From JANMDU01 sp031376455 (GTDB taxonomy: Bacteria; Pseudomonadota; Gammaproteobacteria; Burkholderiales; Burkholderiaceae_C): a stretch of 10,324 nt of DNA. The notes below the pieces were generated by a model, which was not told the origin of the DNA, ran no database searches, and saw nothing but the letters and a program-made list of their open reading frames with translations. The stretch covers positions 1-10,324 of the forward strand of contig JANMDU010000060.1 in the NCBI GenBank assembly GCA_031376455.1. The letters are read 5' to 3'. Position numbers and translations under genes: made by a program. Below, piece after piece: positions 1 through 8,507 of the stretch. Position 1 is the stretch's first letter. Each line of letters opens with the position of its first letter.

Positions 1-2194
1 CTCCAGGCAACGGCAGCGCTTGGCGGCCAAGCTGCACCATGCGATCGGTGTTGCTCACCGTGCCTGTCTTCTCAGGCCAAGCGCTTGCGGGGAGCACGAC
101 ATCTGCTAACCACGCCGTCTCTGTCATGAAAATATCTTGCACGACGAGATGCTCTAAGCTTTCCAGCGCATGGCGGGCATGCGCCAGATCAGGGTCACTC
201 ATCGCAGGATTCTCTCCCATGATGAACATGCCGCGAATTTTGTGCGGATCGCTCTCCTGAGCCAAGATTTTGTGCATGATTTCGACGACGGTGTAGCCGG
301 GCTTGTCATCAAGCTTGGTGCGCCAGAAATTTTCAAACCATGCATGCGCGGCTTTGTTATCGACGCGCTGATAGTTGGGCAGCATCATCGGGATCAATCC
401 TGCATCGCTTGCGCCTTGCACATTGTTTTGCCCGCGCAGCGGATGCAAGCCTGTGCCCGGCCTGCCGATCTGGCCGGTAATCGTAGCTAGCGCGATCAAG
501 CAGCGCGCGTTATCCGTTCCATGCACATGCTGGCTCACGCCCATGCCCCAGAGGATCATGGCGCTTTTGGCCGTGGCAAAAATTGTTGCCACTTCACGGA
601 TCGTCGCCGCATCAATGCCGCAAGCATGCTCTACCTGTTCTGGTGAAAAATTCGCCACTTGCGCTTTGAGTGCTTCGAAATTCGTAGCACGCTGCGCAAT
701 GAATTTTCTGGCAATCAGGTCTTTTTCTATGATGGTGTAGAGCATGGCATTAAGCAGCAGCACGTCTGTATCCGGCTTAAACTGCAAACTCTTCCAAGCA
801 TGACGAGCGATATCTGTGCGGCGCGGATCAGCAAGAATAATCTTTGTGCCTTCCTTTGCAGCATTCTTCATCCAAGTCGCAGCGACAGGATGATTCGATG
901 TGGGATTGCTACCGATGATGAGAATGACCTCGCTGTGCGCCACATCATTGACCTGATTGCTCACCGCGCCTGAGCCCACACCTTCCAACAACGCGGCAAC
1001 GGATGAAGCATGACAAAGGCGCGTGCAGTGATCGACGTTGTTCGAACCAAAGCCCGTACGCACCAGCTTTTGGAAGAGATAGGCTTCTTCGTTGCTGCCT
1101 TTGGCGCTTCCAAAACCTGCCAGCGACTTTGCACCATACGCATCGCGCAGGCTTTTAAGCTTGCCGCCGGCCAGATTCAAAGCCTCTTCCCAACTGGCCT
1201 CGCGGAAAACTTCGTGCCAATCCGCATCGCGAGGCAAGATGCTCTTAGGCACACCCGCCTTGCGAATCAAAGGCTTGGAGAGCCGCCCTTCGTGATGCAC
1301 ATAATCAAAGCCAAAGCGTCCCTTCACGCAAAGGCGCGAATCATTCGCCGGCCCTTTGCGCCCATCGACGCTGATGATCTTGTCGTCACGCACGTTGTAC
1401 GTGATCAAGCAACCGACACCGCAATACGGGCAGACTGAGTCAATCTTCTTATCCACCTTCTGCGAGCCGATTTGCGATTTCGGCATCAGCGCCCCAGTCG
1501 GGCAAGCCTGCACGCATTCCCCGCAAGCCACGCAGCTACTTTCCCCCATCGCATCAAACTGATCAAACACAATGCTCGAATGGCTACCCCGCTGCGCATA
1601 GCCAATCACATCATTGACCTGCACCTCACGGCAAGCGCGAACGCAGCGCGTGCATTGAATGCAAGCGTCGAGATTCACGGCCATCGCTGGGTGTGAAACG
1701 TCACTCGCAGGCTGCTCGCGGCGAAGCGCTTTGAGCTCGCCGCGCACCTTCACCTGCAGGCGGCTGGCCCATAAGCTCAATTCCCCATGTTGGCCCACCA
1801 CCTCCATTCGGGCTAAGCCTGTCGAAGCTCCGGCAAACCCTTCGACAGGCTCAGGGCGAGCGGTGTCTTGATCATTCCATTTATAACCCTGCTCCGGCAT
1901 ATCTGACAGAAGCATTTCCAAGACCATCTTCTGGCTTTTCAAAGCACGCTCGCTCTTCGCTTTGACCTTCATACCCTCAGATGGCGCACGGCAGCAGCTC
2001 GGCGCTAAAACTCGCTCGCCAACAATCTCCACCACGCAAGCCCGGCAATTGCCGTCCGCCCGCATGCCTTCTTTAAAGCACAGATGCGGAATTTCTACGC
2101 CGCTGCGTTTAGCCGCTTGCAAAATGCTCTCGCCGGGGATGGCCTCTACTGCTTTCCCATCCAACTCGAAACTGATCACATCTCGGGCGCTCAT
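1..2194 (-). CDS. fdh1A: NAD-dependent formate dehydrogenase catalytic (alpha) subunit, FDH1-like, 3' end outside window
   Basis: Catalytic subunit of a cytoplasmic Mo- or W-bis-MGD formate dehydrogenase that oxidises formate to CO2 and passes electrons to the diaphorase subunit encoded just upstream. The frame is open for 731 codons and then leaves the window; relatives have well over 900 residues, so the C-terminal cofactor-binding part is missing here. Visible in order: an N-terminal [2Fe-2S] domain (C39, C50, C53, C67 or C68), paired ferredoxin motifs (C178/181/184/188 and C221/224/227/231), a proximal [4Fe-4S] motif (C255, C258, C262, C289), and the active site RLCH with C394-H395 where selenocysteine enzymes carry U-H. 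The conserved Arg of LRGQNN is R587. The start overlaps the preceding stop as ATGA and has GGAG at 2202-2205, 7 nt upstream. Residues 112-129 are encoded by a palindromic repeat. Between C68 and C178 there is no Cys. The FDH1-like (Methylorubrum extorquens) assignment is from memory of family sequences; Mo versus W cannot be read from the sequence. Confidence 0.93.
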   Translation of the reverse strand, partial: MSARDVISFELDGKAVEAIPGESILQAAKRSGVEIPHLCFKEGMRADGNCRACVVEIVGERVLAPSCCRAPSEGMKVKAKSERALKSQKMVLEMLLSDMPEQGYKWNDQDTARPEPVEGFAGASTGLARMEVVGQHGELSLWASRLQVKVRGELKALRREQPASDVSHPAMAVNLDACIQCTRCVRACREVQVNDVIGYAQRGSHSSIVFDQFDAMGESSCVACGECVQACPTGALMPKSQIGSQKVDKKIDSVCPYCGVGCLITYNVRDDKIISVDGRKGPANDSRLCVKGRFGFDYVHHEGRLSKPLIRKAGVPKSILPRDADWHEVFREASWEEALNLAGGKLKSLRDAYGAKSLAGFGSAKGSNEEAYLFQKLVRTGFGSNNVDHCTRLCHASSVAALLEGVGSGAVSNQVNDVAHSEVILIIGSNPTSNHPVAATWMKNAAKEGTKIILADPRRTDIARHAWKSLQFKPDTDVLLLNAMLYTIIEKDLIARKFIAQRATNFEALKAQVANFSPEQVEHACGIDAATIREVATIFATAKSAMILWGMGVSQHVHGTDNARCLIALATITGQIGRPGTGLHPLRGQNNVQGASDAGLIPMMLPNYQRVDNKAAHAWFENFWRTKLDDKPGYTVVEIMHKILAQESDPHKIRGMFIMGENPAMSDPDLAHARHALESLEHLVVQDIFMTETAWLADVVLPASAWPEKTGTVSNTDRMVQLGRQALPLPG
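1808..1861. repeat. REP-like palindromic repeat inserted in frame in the formate dehydrogenase gene
   Basis: A perfect 12-bp stem (AGCCTGTCGAAG at 1816-1827 against CTTCGACAGGCT at 1840-1851) encloses a 12-bp loop. The outer flanks continue the symmetry imperfectly. The sequence matches the widespread CCCTGAGCCTGTCGAAGGG type of short repeat that is normally intergenic in proteobacteria. Here it lies inside the catalytic formate dehydrogenase gene, in frame, and is read as ARPEPVEGFAGASTGLAR (residues 112-129). It sits in the linker between the [2Fe-2S] domain and the ferredoxin-like domain, where extra residues may be tolerated. Confidence 0.85.
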
Positions 2195-3927
2195 TGCACA
2201 ACTCCAACGCTAATCTCATGCGGAAAGTATTTCAAAACACTATGCATCGGATTCGGCGCTGCCTGCCCGAGGCCGCAAATGCTGGCATCCACCATCACGG
2301 TGCTCAAGTCATTCAGTGTTGATTGATCCCAAACTTTTGCTTCCATCAACTTGGCAGATTTCTCGGTGCCCACACGGCAAGGCGTGCATTGCCCGCAGCT
2401 CTCGTGCGCAAAGAATTTCATCATGTTGAGCGCAGCATCGCGCGCTTTGTCGTGTTGGCTCAGCACAATCACAGCCGCGCTGCCGATGAAGCAGCCATAT
2501 GGCTGCAAGGTATCAAAATCCAGTGGCACATGCGACAGCGAGGCAGGCAAAATTCCACCGCTCGCGCCACCGGGCAAATAGGCATACAGCTCATGGCCGC
2601 CCAGCATGCCGTCGCAATACTCATCAATCAGCTCTCGTACGCTGATGCCCGCTGGTGCGAGCTTGACACCTGGATTCTTCACGCGCCCACTCACGCTAAA
2701 ACTGCGCAATCCTTTTCGTCCATTGCGCCCATGCGAGGCAAACCACTCGCCGCCTTTTTCCAATATCTCGCGCACCCAATAAAGAGTCTCAAAATTGTGC
2801 TCAAGCGTCGGCCTGCCAAATAAACCCACCTGCGCAATGTAAGGAGGCCGCATGCGCGGCTCACCGCGCTTGCCTTCAATGCTTTCAATCATCGCGGATT
2901 CTTCGCCGCAGATATATGCCCCCGCGCCGCGTCGCAATTCAATTTTTGGCAGCGCACAAGGAGGACTAGCCTGCAGCTTCGCAATCTCCGTATGCAGCAT
3001 TTCACGCAACTCATGGTATTCATCGCGCAGATAAATATAGATTGCATCGATGCCCACCACCATCGCCGCAATCAACATCCCTTCTAAAAACCGATGCGGA
3101 TCGCGCTCCAAATACCAGCGGTCTTTGAACGTGCCCGGCTCGCCTTCATCGATGTTGACTGCCATGAGCTTGGGCGCAGGCATCTCTTTCACAATGCGCC
3201 ACTTGCGCCCCGCCAGAAAACCAGCGCCGCCCAAGCCGCGCAGCCCCGCATGCTCTAGCGCTGCCATCACGCTTTCCGGGTCACGCGCGCCGCTGCTCAC
3301 AGCGCGCGCCAAGGCGTATCCACCTGATTGCACGTACTGATCAAACACTATCAAATGAGTAGCACTCTGCGCAGTATTGATAGCGGCCAAGTGCTTCTTT
3401 TGCTCTAAAAACTGCGTGATAACTGCTGCAGAAGCATGTCCCAGATTGCGCTGCCCCACTGCCACTGCCGGCGCGAGCTCGCAGCGCCCAATGCAAGGCA
3501 CAGGCTCGACCTTCACATTGGCTTGCAACAGTGCAGGTAATTTTGCGAGCAGCTCATCTGCGCCTGCCATCGAGCAGCTCAGCCCATTGCAAACACGAAC
3601 CCGCAGCGAAGGAGCGGCTTGATCATCTCGCAAAATTTGCATGTGGTGATAAAAAGAAGCGACCTCAAACACCTCAGCTTGCGAGAGCTTCATGCATTCA
3701 GCCAGTGCCGCAATATGGCGCTCAAAGACTGCGCCAAACGCATCATTCAAAGCATGCAAATACTCAATCAGCAAATCACGGCGGAATGGTTGATCAGCCG
3801 TGCCTTGCCATACGCCGCGCATAAGTTCAAGCACCTCCTCATGCGCTTGTCGCAACACCTGCCGCCCCTTCAATTGCGAGCGCGCTGGACGCAGCTTGTG
3901 CAAAGTGATAGGTTGAACATCAGACAT
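2191..3927 (-). CDS. fdh1B: Formate dehydrogenase diaphorase (beta) subunit, NuoE-NuoF fusion
   Basis: NADH-forming subunit of the formate dehydrogenase: it should take electrons from the catalytic subunit and reduce NAD+ at FMN. The 578-residue product (numbering from the ATG) joins two modules found as separate FdsG and FdsB proteins in other formate dehydrogenases. The NuoE-like part (about 25-177) carries [2Fe-2S] ligands C113, C118, C145 and C149. The NuoF-like part (about 190-578) has the FMN-site glycine stretch GLRGLGGAGF near 228-237, GAGAYICGEE near 334-343, and a [4Fe-4S] site C511, C514, C517 and C551. An in-frame TTG at 3936 overlaps the fghA stop; the ATG at 3927 is preferred because it leaves a 5-bp gap and a normal start codon. 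The stop overlaps the alpha gene by 4 bp, so the two subunits are probably translationally coupled. A Nuo complex is unlikely because the neighbour is a formate dehydrogenase and no other nuo genes are present. Confidence 0.92.
   Translation of the reverse strand: MSDVQPITLHKLRPARSQLKGRQVLRQAHEEVLELMRGVWQGTADQPFRRDLLIEYLHALNDAFGAVFERHIAALAECMKLSQAEVFEVASFYHHMQILRDDQAAPSLRVRVCNGLSCSMAGADELLAKLPALLQANVKVEPVPCIGRCELAPAVAVGQRNLGHASAAVITQFLEQKKHLAAINTAQSATHLIVFDQYVQSGGYALARAVSSGARDPESVMAALEHAGLRGLGGAGFLAGRKWRIVKEMPAPKLMAVNIDEGEPGTFKDRWYLERDPHRFLEGMLIAAMVVGIDAIYIYLRDEYHELREMLHTEIAKLQASPPCALPKIELRRGAGAYICGEESAMIESIEGKRGEPRMRPPYIAQVGLFGRPTLEHNFETLYWVREILEKGGEWFASHGRNGRKGLRSFSVSGRVKNPGVKLAPAGISVRELIDEYCDGMLGGHELYAYLPGGASGGILPASLSHVPLDFDTLQPYGCFIGSAAVIVLSQHDKARDAALNMMKFFAHESCGQCTPCRVGTEKSAKLMEAKVWDQSTLNDLSTVMVDASICGLGQAAPNPMHSVLKYFPHEISVGVVQ
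2202..2205 (-). promoter_or_regulatory. Shine-Dalgarno site for the formate dehydrogenase alpha gene
   Basis: GGAG on the minus strand, 7 nt before the ATG at 2194 and inside the end of the diaphorase gene. It supports the ATGA-overlap start and suggests both re-initiation after the upstream stop and independent ribosome loading. Confidence 0.6.
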
Positions 3928-3932
3928 TGTTT

Positions 3933-4793
3933 TCAACTCACTTGCTGCAAGATTTCGGCATGATGGCGCAGATGACTCTCTATGAAACTACTTACAAAAT
4001 AATAGCCATGGTCGTAGCTCTCATGGAAGCGCAAGTGCAATTCTTGGCCGACCTGATTGCAAGCTGCTTCAAACAAATGCGGATGCAATTGCTCCGCTAA
4101 AAATTTGTCACTCAATCCCTGGTCGATCAAGATGCTAGTGCGCAGCAGCGCTTTGCCTCGTGCAAGCAACAATTGCGTGGCGTCATGCGGCTGCCACAGC
4201 GCTTCATCGCTGCCCAGATAGCCGCTAAACGCTTTGCGCCCCCAAGGGCATTGGCTGGGCGCGCAGATCGGCGCAAATGCAGACACTGAGCGAAAAACTT
4301 GCGCGTGACGCAAGGCCAATGTCAAAGCGCCATGGCCACCCATGGAATGCCCCATGATGCCAAGCTGGTGCGTATCAATGGGCAATTGCTGCCCGATCTG
4401 CGCGAGCAGCTCCTGCATCAAGTAACTCTCCATGCGCCAATGCTCGGCCCAAGGCGGCTGCGTAGCATCCAGATAAAAACCAGCCGCCACACCAAAATCC
4501 CAGCTATCGGCTTGCCCGGGCACATCTGTCTTGCGCGGGCTGGTGTCAGGTGCAATCAATGCGAGACCCAACGCGCTGGCCACGCGCTGCGCACCTGCCT
4601 TGCTTGCAAATGTTTCTTCGTTGCAGGTCAAACCAGCCAGATAGATCACAGCAGGCACAGCGCCTTGCTTTGCCGCAGGAGGTAGATACACAGCAAAGCG
4701 CATCGGCAAGCCGATCTGAGCCGACGCATGCTCGTAGAAAGACTGTGTGCCGCCAAAGCAGGCGTGCTCGCTCAGCAATGTGAAGGCGCTCAT
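3933..4793 (-). CDS. fghA: S-formylglutathione hydrolase
   Basis: Cytoplasmic serine esterase (286 residues, usual length for the family) that hydrolyses S-formylglutathione to formate and glutathione, the second step of glutathione-dependent formaldehyde oxidation. The alpha/beta-hydrolase nucleophile is S150 in GHSMGG. The likely acid is D229 in the DQGLSDKF segment and the likely base is H262 in SYDHGYYF. The conserved LTCNEE motif places a Cys at 57, and SPRKTDVPGQADSWDFG (about 85-101) is typical of the family. It starts 3 bp after the frmA stop and is followed after 5 bp by the diaphorase gene, so substrate supply and product use lie on either side. The start ATG has no clear Shine-Dalgarno sequence, which fits translational coupling to frmA. 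Human esterase D and E. coli FrmB/YeiG are relatives; the context makes an unrelated esterase unlikely. Confidence 0.95.
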   Translation of the reverse strand: MSAFTLLSEHACFGGTQSFYEHASAQIGLPMRFAVYLPPAAKQGAVPAVIYLAGLTCNEETFASKAGAQRVASALGLALIAPDTSPRKTDVPGQADSWDFGVAAGFYLDATQPPWAEHWRMESYLMQELLAQIGQQLPIDTHQLGIMGHSMGGHGALTLALRHAQVFRSVSAFAPICAPSQCPWGRKAFSGYLGSDEALWQPHDATQLLLARGKALLRTSILIDQGLSDKFLAEQLHPHLFEAACNQVGQELHLRFHESYDHGYYFVSSFIESHLRHHAEILQQVS

Positions 4794-4796
4794 GAT

Positions 4797-5906
4797 TTAA
4801 AAGTGGATCACAGTGCGGATGGATTTACCTTCATGCATCAAATCAAAAGCCTCGTTGATTTGGTCTAAACCCATCGTGTGCGTTACGAAAGGATCAAGCT
4901 CAATCTCGCCAGCCATTGCCTGCTCCACCATGCCGGGCAATTGCGTGCGGCCTTTTACGCCGCCAAACGCTGAGCCGCGCCACACACGGCCTGTCACGAG
5001 CTGGAATGGGCGCGTAGAAATCTCTTGCCCAGCACCTGCCACACCAATGATGATGCTCTCTCCCCAGCCCTTGTGGCAGCATTCCAGCGCAGCGCGCATC
5101 ACATGCACATTGCCGATGCATTCGAATGAGAATTCCACACCGCCATCCGTCATCTCCACAATCACTTCTTGAATCGGCTTGGCAAAGTCTTTCGGGTTAA
5201 TGCAATCCGTTGCCCCGAAATGTTTGGCCAACTCAAATTTACTGGGATTGGTGTCCACCGCGATAATCCGCCCCGCCTTGGCTTGCCTTGCGCCTTGCAC
5301 CACGGCCAAACCAATGCCGCCCATGCCAAACACCGCCACGGTATCGCCAGGCTTGACTTTTGCTGTGTTGTGAACAGCGCCCAAGCCGGTGGTTACGCCG
5401 CAGCCTAGCAAACACACTTTTTCATGGTCTGCTGCGCTGTTGATTTTGGCCAAAGAGATTTCGTTCACCACCGTGTATTCGCTGAATGTGGAGCAACCCA
5501 TGTAATGGTAGATCGGCTTGCCTTGGTAGGAGAAGCGGCTCGTGCCATCGGGCATCAAGCCTTTGCCTTGCGTGGCACGCACTTTTTGACAGAGATTGGT
5601 TTTGCCCGATTTGCAAAATTTGCATTCTCTACATTCAGCGGTGTATAGCGGAATCACATGATCGCCAACAGAGAGGCTGCTTACGCCCTCACCGATCTGC
5701 ACCACTACGCCAGCGCCTTCATGCCCGAGCACTGCGGGAAAAATTCCTTCGGGATCTTCGCCAGAGAGCGTAAATGCATCCGTGTGGCACACCCCGGTGT
5801 GGCTGATCTTGACCAACACTTCGCCACGCTGCGGCGGCGCGACGTCAATTTCAACAATTTGCAAAGGTTGGCCGGCCTCAAAGGCCACTGCGGCGCGTGA
5901 TTTCAT
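4797..5906 (-). CDS. frmA: S-(hydroxymethyl)glutathione dehydrogenase / class III alcohol dehydrogenase
   Basis: Zinc-dependent NAD enzyme (369 residues, full length) that oxidises S-hydroxymethylglutathione, formed from formaldehyde and glutathione, to S-formylglutathione. Catalytic zinc ligands are C40, H62 and C169, in GVCHTD, GHEGAG and GCGVTTG. The structural zinc site is C92, C95, C98 and C106. The Rossmann motif GMGGIG is at 194-199, with D218 at the end of the next strand to hold the NAD ribose. The segment QGKGLMPDGTSRF (about 113-125) is characteristic of class III enzymes and separates this from ordinary alcohol dehydrogenases. Class III enzymes can also reduce S-nitrosoglutathione. 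It is the first gene of the tight frmA-fghA-fdh run and lies 71 bp after the thiolase, the most likely place for a secondary promoter, although no convincing -35/-10 pair or strong Shine-Dalgarno sequence is visible. Confidence 0.97.
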   Translation of the reverse strand: MKSRAAVAFEAGQPLQIVEIDVAPPQRGEVLVKISHTGVCHTDAFTLSGEDPEGIFPAVLGHEGAGVVVQIGEGVSSLSVGDHVIPLYTAECRECKFCKSGKTNLCQKVRATQGKGLMPDGTSRFSYQGKPIYHYMGCSTFSEYTVVNEISLAKINSAADHEKVCLLGCGVTTGLGAVHNTAKVKPGDTVAVFGMGGIGLAVVQGARQAKAGRIIAVDTNPSKFELAKHFGATDCINPKDFAKPIQEVIVEMTDGGVEFSFECIGNVHVMRAALECCHKGWGESIIIGVAGAGQEISTRPFQLVTGRVWRGSAFGGVKGRTQLPGMVEQAMAGEIELDPFVTHTMGLDQINEAFDLMHEGKSIRTVIHF

Positions 5907-5977
5907 ACTGGAGTCTCATTCAAAGAAAGGGGATGCAATGGAAATAAGCTTAACGCAATGAGCTTGCGCCTGCCTGT
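5907..5977 (-). other. Gap between thiolase and frmA with a small hairpin
   Basis: A 71-bp non-coding gap. On the minus strand it contains CGCAA-GCTCA-TTGCG (5954-5968), a 5-bp stem that is not followed directly by a T run, so it is a weak terminator candidate at most. No clear promoter or operator was recognised. This is the one natural break between the benzoyl-CoA genes and the one-carbon genes. Confidence 0.3.
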
Positions 5978-7201
5978 CTAGACCCGCTCCAGAATCAACG
6001 CAATCCCTTGCCCCACGCCAATACACATGGTACACAGCGCATAGCGGCCTTGTGTTCTATGAAGCTGATTGATAGCAGTCGTTGCCAGGCGAGCGCCCGA
6101 TGCACCGAGCGGGTGGCCGAGCTCAATTGCGCCGCCGTTGGGGTTGACTCTTGCATCATCGTCTTTCAAACCGAGATCTCGCAGCACAGCCAAGCCCTGC
6201 GCTGCGAAAGCTTCGTTGAGCTCAATGACATCCATTTGCTCTAATGTTAAACCTGTGAGTTGCAAGACCTTGCGCGTTGCAGGCGCAGGGCCAATGCCCA
6301 TGATGCGCGGGGGCACGCCGGCCGTGGCCATGCCCACGACTCTCGCTCGCGGCGTGAGACTGTATTTCGCAGCGGTCTTCTCGTCTGCCAAAAGCAAAGC
6401 GCATGCGCCATCGTTGACGCCGCTGGCATTGCCTGCGGTGACTGTGCCATCGGGGCGCACCACGCCTTTGAGCTTAGCCAAGGCTTCGAGTGATGTTTCG
6501 CGCGGATGCTCGTCTTGGCTCACGACAATTGCATCGCCTTCGCTACCGGAGGAGCCTCGTTTCTTTTGGGGGATATAAACTGGCGTGATCTCTGCGTCAA
6601 AGTAACCCGATTTTTGCGCGGCCACTGCCTTCATTTGCGAAGCCAAAGCCATGCGATCTTGCGCCTCACGCTCAATCTTGAATTGAGTGGCCACGTTCTC
6701 TGCCGTCTCGGGCATCGAATCCACGCCGTACTTTTCTTTCATGATTTTGTTGACAAAGCGCCAGCCAATTGTGGTGTCGTAAATCTCAGCCGCACGGCTG
6801 AAAGCACTGGTGGCCTTAGGCATCACAAACGGCGCACGGCTCATGCTCTCCACGCCGCCCGCTATCATTAACGTAGCATCACCCGCAAGTATGGCGCGGG
6901 CTGCTGTGCCCAAAGCATCTAAGCCTGAGCCACACAAACGGTTCACCGTGCTGCCTGGAACTTGATACGGCAAGCCAGCCAAGAGCGAAGCCATATGCGC
7001 CACATTTCGATTGTCTTCCCCCGCTTGGTTGACGCAGCCGTAGATCACATCAGTCACTGCTTCCCAATCGACCTTGCTATTTCGCGCCATCAAGGCTTTG
7101 AGCGGAATCGCCCCGAGATCGTCGGTGCGCACAGAAGATAAAGCGCCGCCGTAGCGGCCAAAAGGTGTGCGGATGGCATCAACGATGTAGGCGTGGTTCA
7201 T
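5978..7201 (-). CDS. pcaF: 3-oxoadipyl-CoA thiolase (thiolase II family)
   Basis: Thiolase of 407 residues that most likely cleaves 3-oxoadipyl-CoA with CoA to succinyl-CoA and acetyl-CoA, the last step of the aerobic benzoyl-CoA pathway as well as of the beta-ketoadipate and phenylacetate routes. The acylated nucleophile is C90 in NRLCGSGLDALG, a form typical of PcaF/PaaJ. The catalytic H363 is in GHPLGASG and the second Cys, C393, in CIGVGQG near the C terminus. NEAF and NPNGGAIELGHP blocks are intact. The ATG is 7 bp after the boxA stop, which supports co-transcription and a role in the same pathway. A general acetyl-CoA acetyltransferase cannot be excluded from motifs alone; paaJ would be an equally good symbol. 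Nothing looks broken or truncated. Confidence 0.88.
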   Translation of the reverse strand: MNHAYIVDAIRTPFGRYGGALSSVRTDDLGAIPLKALMARNSKVDWEAVTDVIYGCVNQAGEDNRNVAHMASLLAGLPYQVPGSTVNRLCGSGLDALGTAARAILAGDATLMIAGGVESMSRAPFVMPKATSAFSRAAEIYDTTIGWRFVNKIMKEKYGVDSMPETAENVATQFKIEREAQDRMALASQMKAVAAQKSGYFDAEITPVYIPQKKRGSSGSEGDAIVVSQDEHPRETSLEALAKLKGVVRPDGTVTAGNASGVNDGACALLLADEKTAAKYSLTPRARVVGMATAGVPPRIMGIGPAPATRKVLQLTGLTLEQMDVIELNEAFAAQGLAVLRDLGLKDDDARVNPNGGAIELGHPLGASGARLATTAINQLHRTQGRYALCTMCIGVGQGIALILERV

Positions 7202-7208
7202 GACAAGC

Positions 7209-8507
7209 TCAATAAGTTTCTAAATGAAGACGCCCTTCTTTTTTGAGCGTCGCGCCTATCGTAGCCCAGTCAAGCCCAGCTTGTTCGGCAATGTCTTTAA
7301 GAGCGAGCACCACGCCCTCTTCCATCGCTTTGAGGCCGCAAACGTAAAAATAGGTGCTGCTATCGCGCAGCAAAGCAGAGAGATCGCTGCAGCGCTCGCG
7401 CATGGCATCTTGCACGTAGCGTTTGGGCTGACCTACGTCGCGGGAGTAGCAAAATTCTGTATCGATGAAGTCTTTGGGCAACTGCTGTAGTGGGCCGAAA
7501 TACGGTAACTCGGCTTGCGTTCGCGCGCCGAAGAAGAGCATGAGCTTGCCGTCTTCAAATTTTCCGCTGGTGCGCAAGCGCCTGCGCCACTCAGTCATCG
7601 CACGCATGGGGGCGCTGCCCGTGCCAGTGCAGATCATCACGATGCTGCTCTTCGGGTGATTGGGCATGAGGAAACTCGAGCCAAATGGGCCGATGACATC
7701 AACCTTGTCGCCGACCTTTAAATCGCACATGAAATTACTAGCTACCCCGCGCACGGGCTTGCCAGAATGATCCTCTAAGACGCGCTTGATTGTGAGTGAG
7801 GCGTTGTTATAGCCTGGGCGCTCGCCGTTACGCGGGCTGGCTATCGAGTATTGCCGCGCATGATGTGGCTTGCCTTGCGCATCCGCGCCGGGCGGTAAGA
7901 TGCCTATGCTTTGGCCTTCGAGCAGCGGAAACGGCATGCTGCCGAAATCGAGCACGAGGTGATGTGTGTCGTAATCGCTGCCTGCTGTCTTGCCGACTTC
8001 TGTCACGCGCACATTGCCAGTAACTGTTGCTTGGATACTTTTTTGAGCCGCTTTTGGGCCATACAAATTCACATAGGCATGCGCCGCAGACCACGGCGGC
8101 AAGCTGGCATTGAATTCTGAACTTTTGAATGATGCTACTGATTCAATAGCAGTCTGCGAAGATTCTATGCCGGCTACCTGTTCTTTTTGCTCTAAATCCA
8201 GCGTTTCCACGGTTTCTACAGCCAACTCCGAAGCAGGCAGCTCATCGGGCAAATCATCCCAAGTCAATTGCTCCGCAGGCGTGTAGGCACTACCTTTAAG
8301 CATGTTGCGCCAATTGTCAATCGAGCCTGTGGGGCAAGGCGAGATGCATGCCATGCACAAATTGCACTTATCCGCATCAACCACGTAGTTGCGATCATCA
8401 TGCGTGATCGCGCCAACGGGACACGTTGCTTCGCAGGTGTTGCAGCGAATGCAAATCACCGGATCGATCAGGTGTTGCTTGATGAGGGATGATTCGTTAG
8501 CGCCCAT
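7209..8507 (-). CDS. boxA: Benzoyl-CoA 2,3-epoxidase reductase component BoxA
   Basis: FAD-dependent reductase (432 residues) that transfers electrons from NADPH to BoxB for epoxidation of benzoyl-CoA. The N terminus holds two ferredoxin [4Fe-4S] motifs, C19/22/25/29 and C48/51/54/58. An acidic, poorly conserved linker follows (about 70-140). The rest is a ferredoxin-NADP reductase fold: the FAD motif RQYS at 218-221, GVASNF at 254-259 for the FAD phosphates, CTGTGSAP at 293-300 for the nicotinamide nucleotide, and YVCGLKAMEEG near 388-397 at the C terminus. The ATG at 8507 is preceded by GAGAAAGAGC, a reasonable purine-rich ribosome site. BoxB lies upstream across a 134-bp gap holding a hairpin repeat, and the thiolase follows after 7 bp. 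The ferredoxin plus FNR order and the boxB neighbour make the assignment firm. Confidence 0.95.
   Translation of the reverse strand: MGANESSLIKQHLIDPVICIRCNTCEATCPVGAITHDDRNYVVDADKCNLCMACISPCPTGSIDNWRNMLKGSAYTPAEQLTWDDLPDELPASELAVETVETLDLEQKEQVAGIESSQTAIESVASFKSSEFNASLPPWSAAHAYVNLYGPKAAQKSIQATVTGNVRVTEVGKTAGSDYDTHHLVLDFGSMPFPLLEGQSIGILPPGADAQGKPHHARQYSIASPRNGERPGYNNASLTIKRVLEDHSGKPVRGVASNFMCDLKVGDKVDVIGPFGSSFLMPNHPKSSIVMICTGTGSAPMRAMTEWRRRLRTSGKFEDGKLMLFFGARTQAELPYFGPLQQLPKDFIDTEFCYSRDVGQPKRYVQDAMRERCSDLSALLRDSSTYFYVCGLKAMEEGVVLALKDIAEQAGLDWATIGATLKKEGRLHLETY

Noticed and set aside
3928..3936. TTG start for the diaphorase gene at 3936
   Set aside because: It would overlap the fghA stop and use a rare start; the ATG three codons later gives a normal 5-bp gap. 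It cannot be fully excluded.
5954..5968. Rho-independent terminator after the thiolase
   Set aside because: The stem is only 5 bp and no T run follows it directly.
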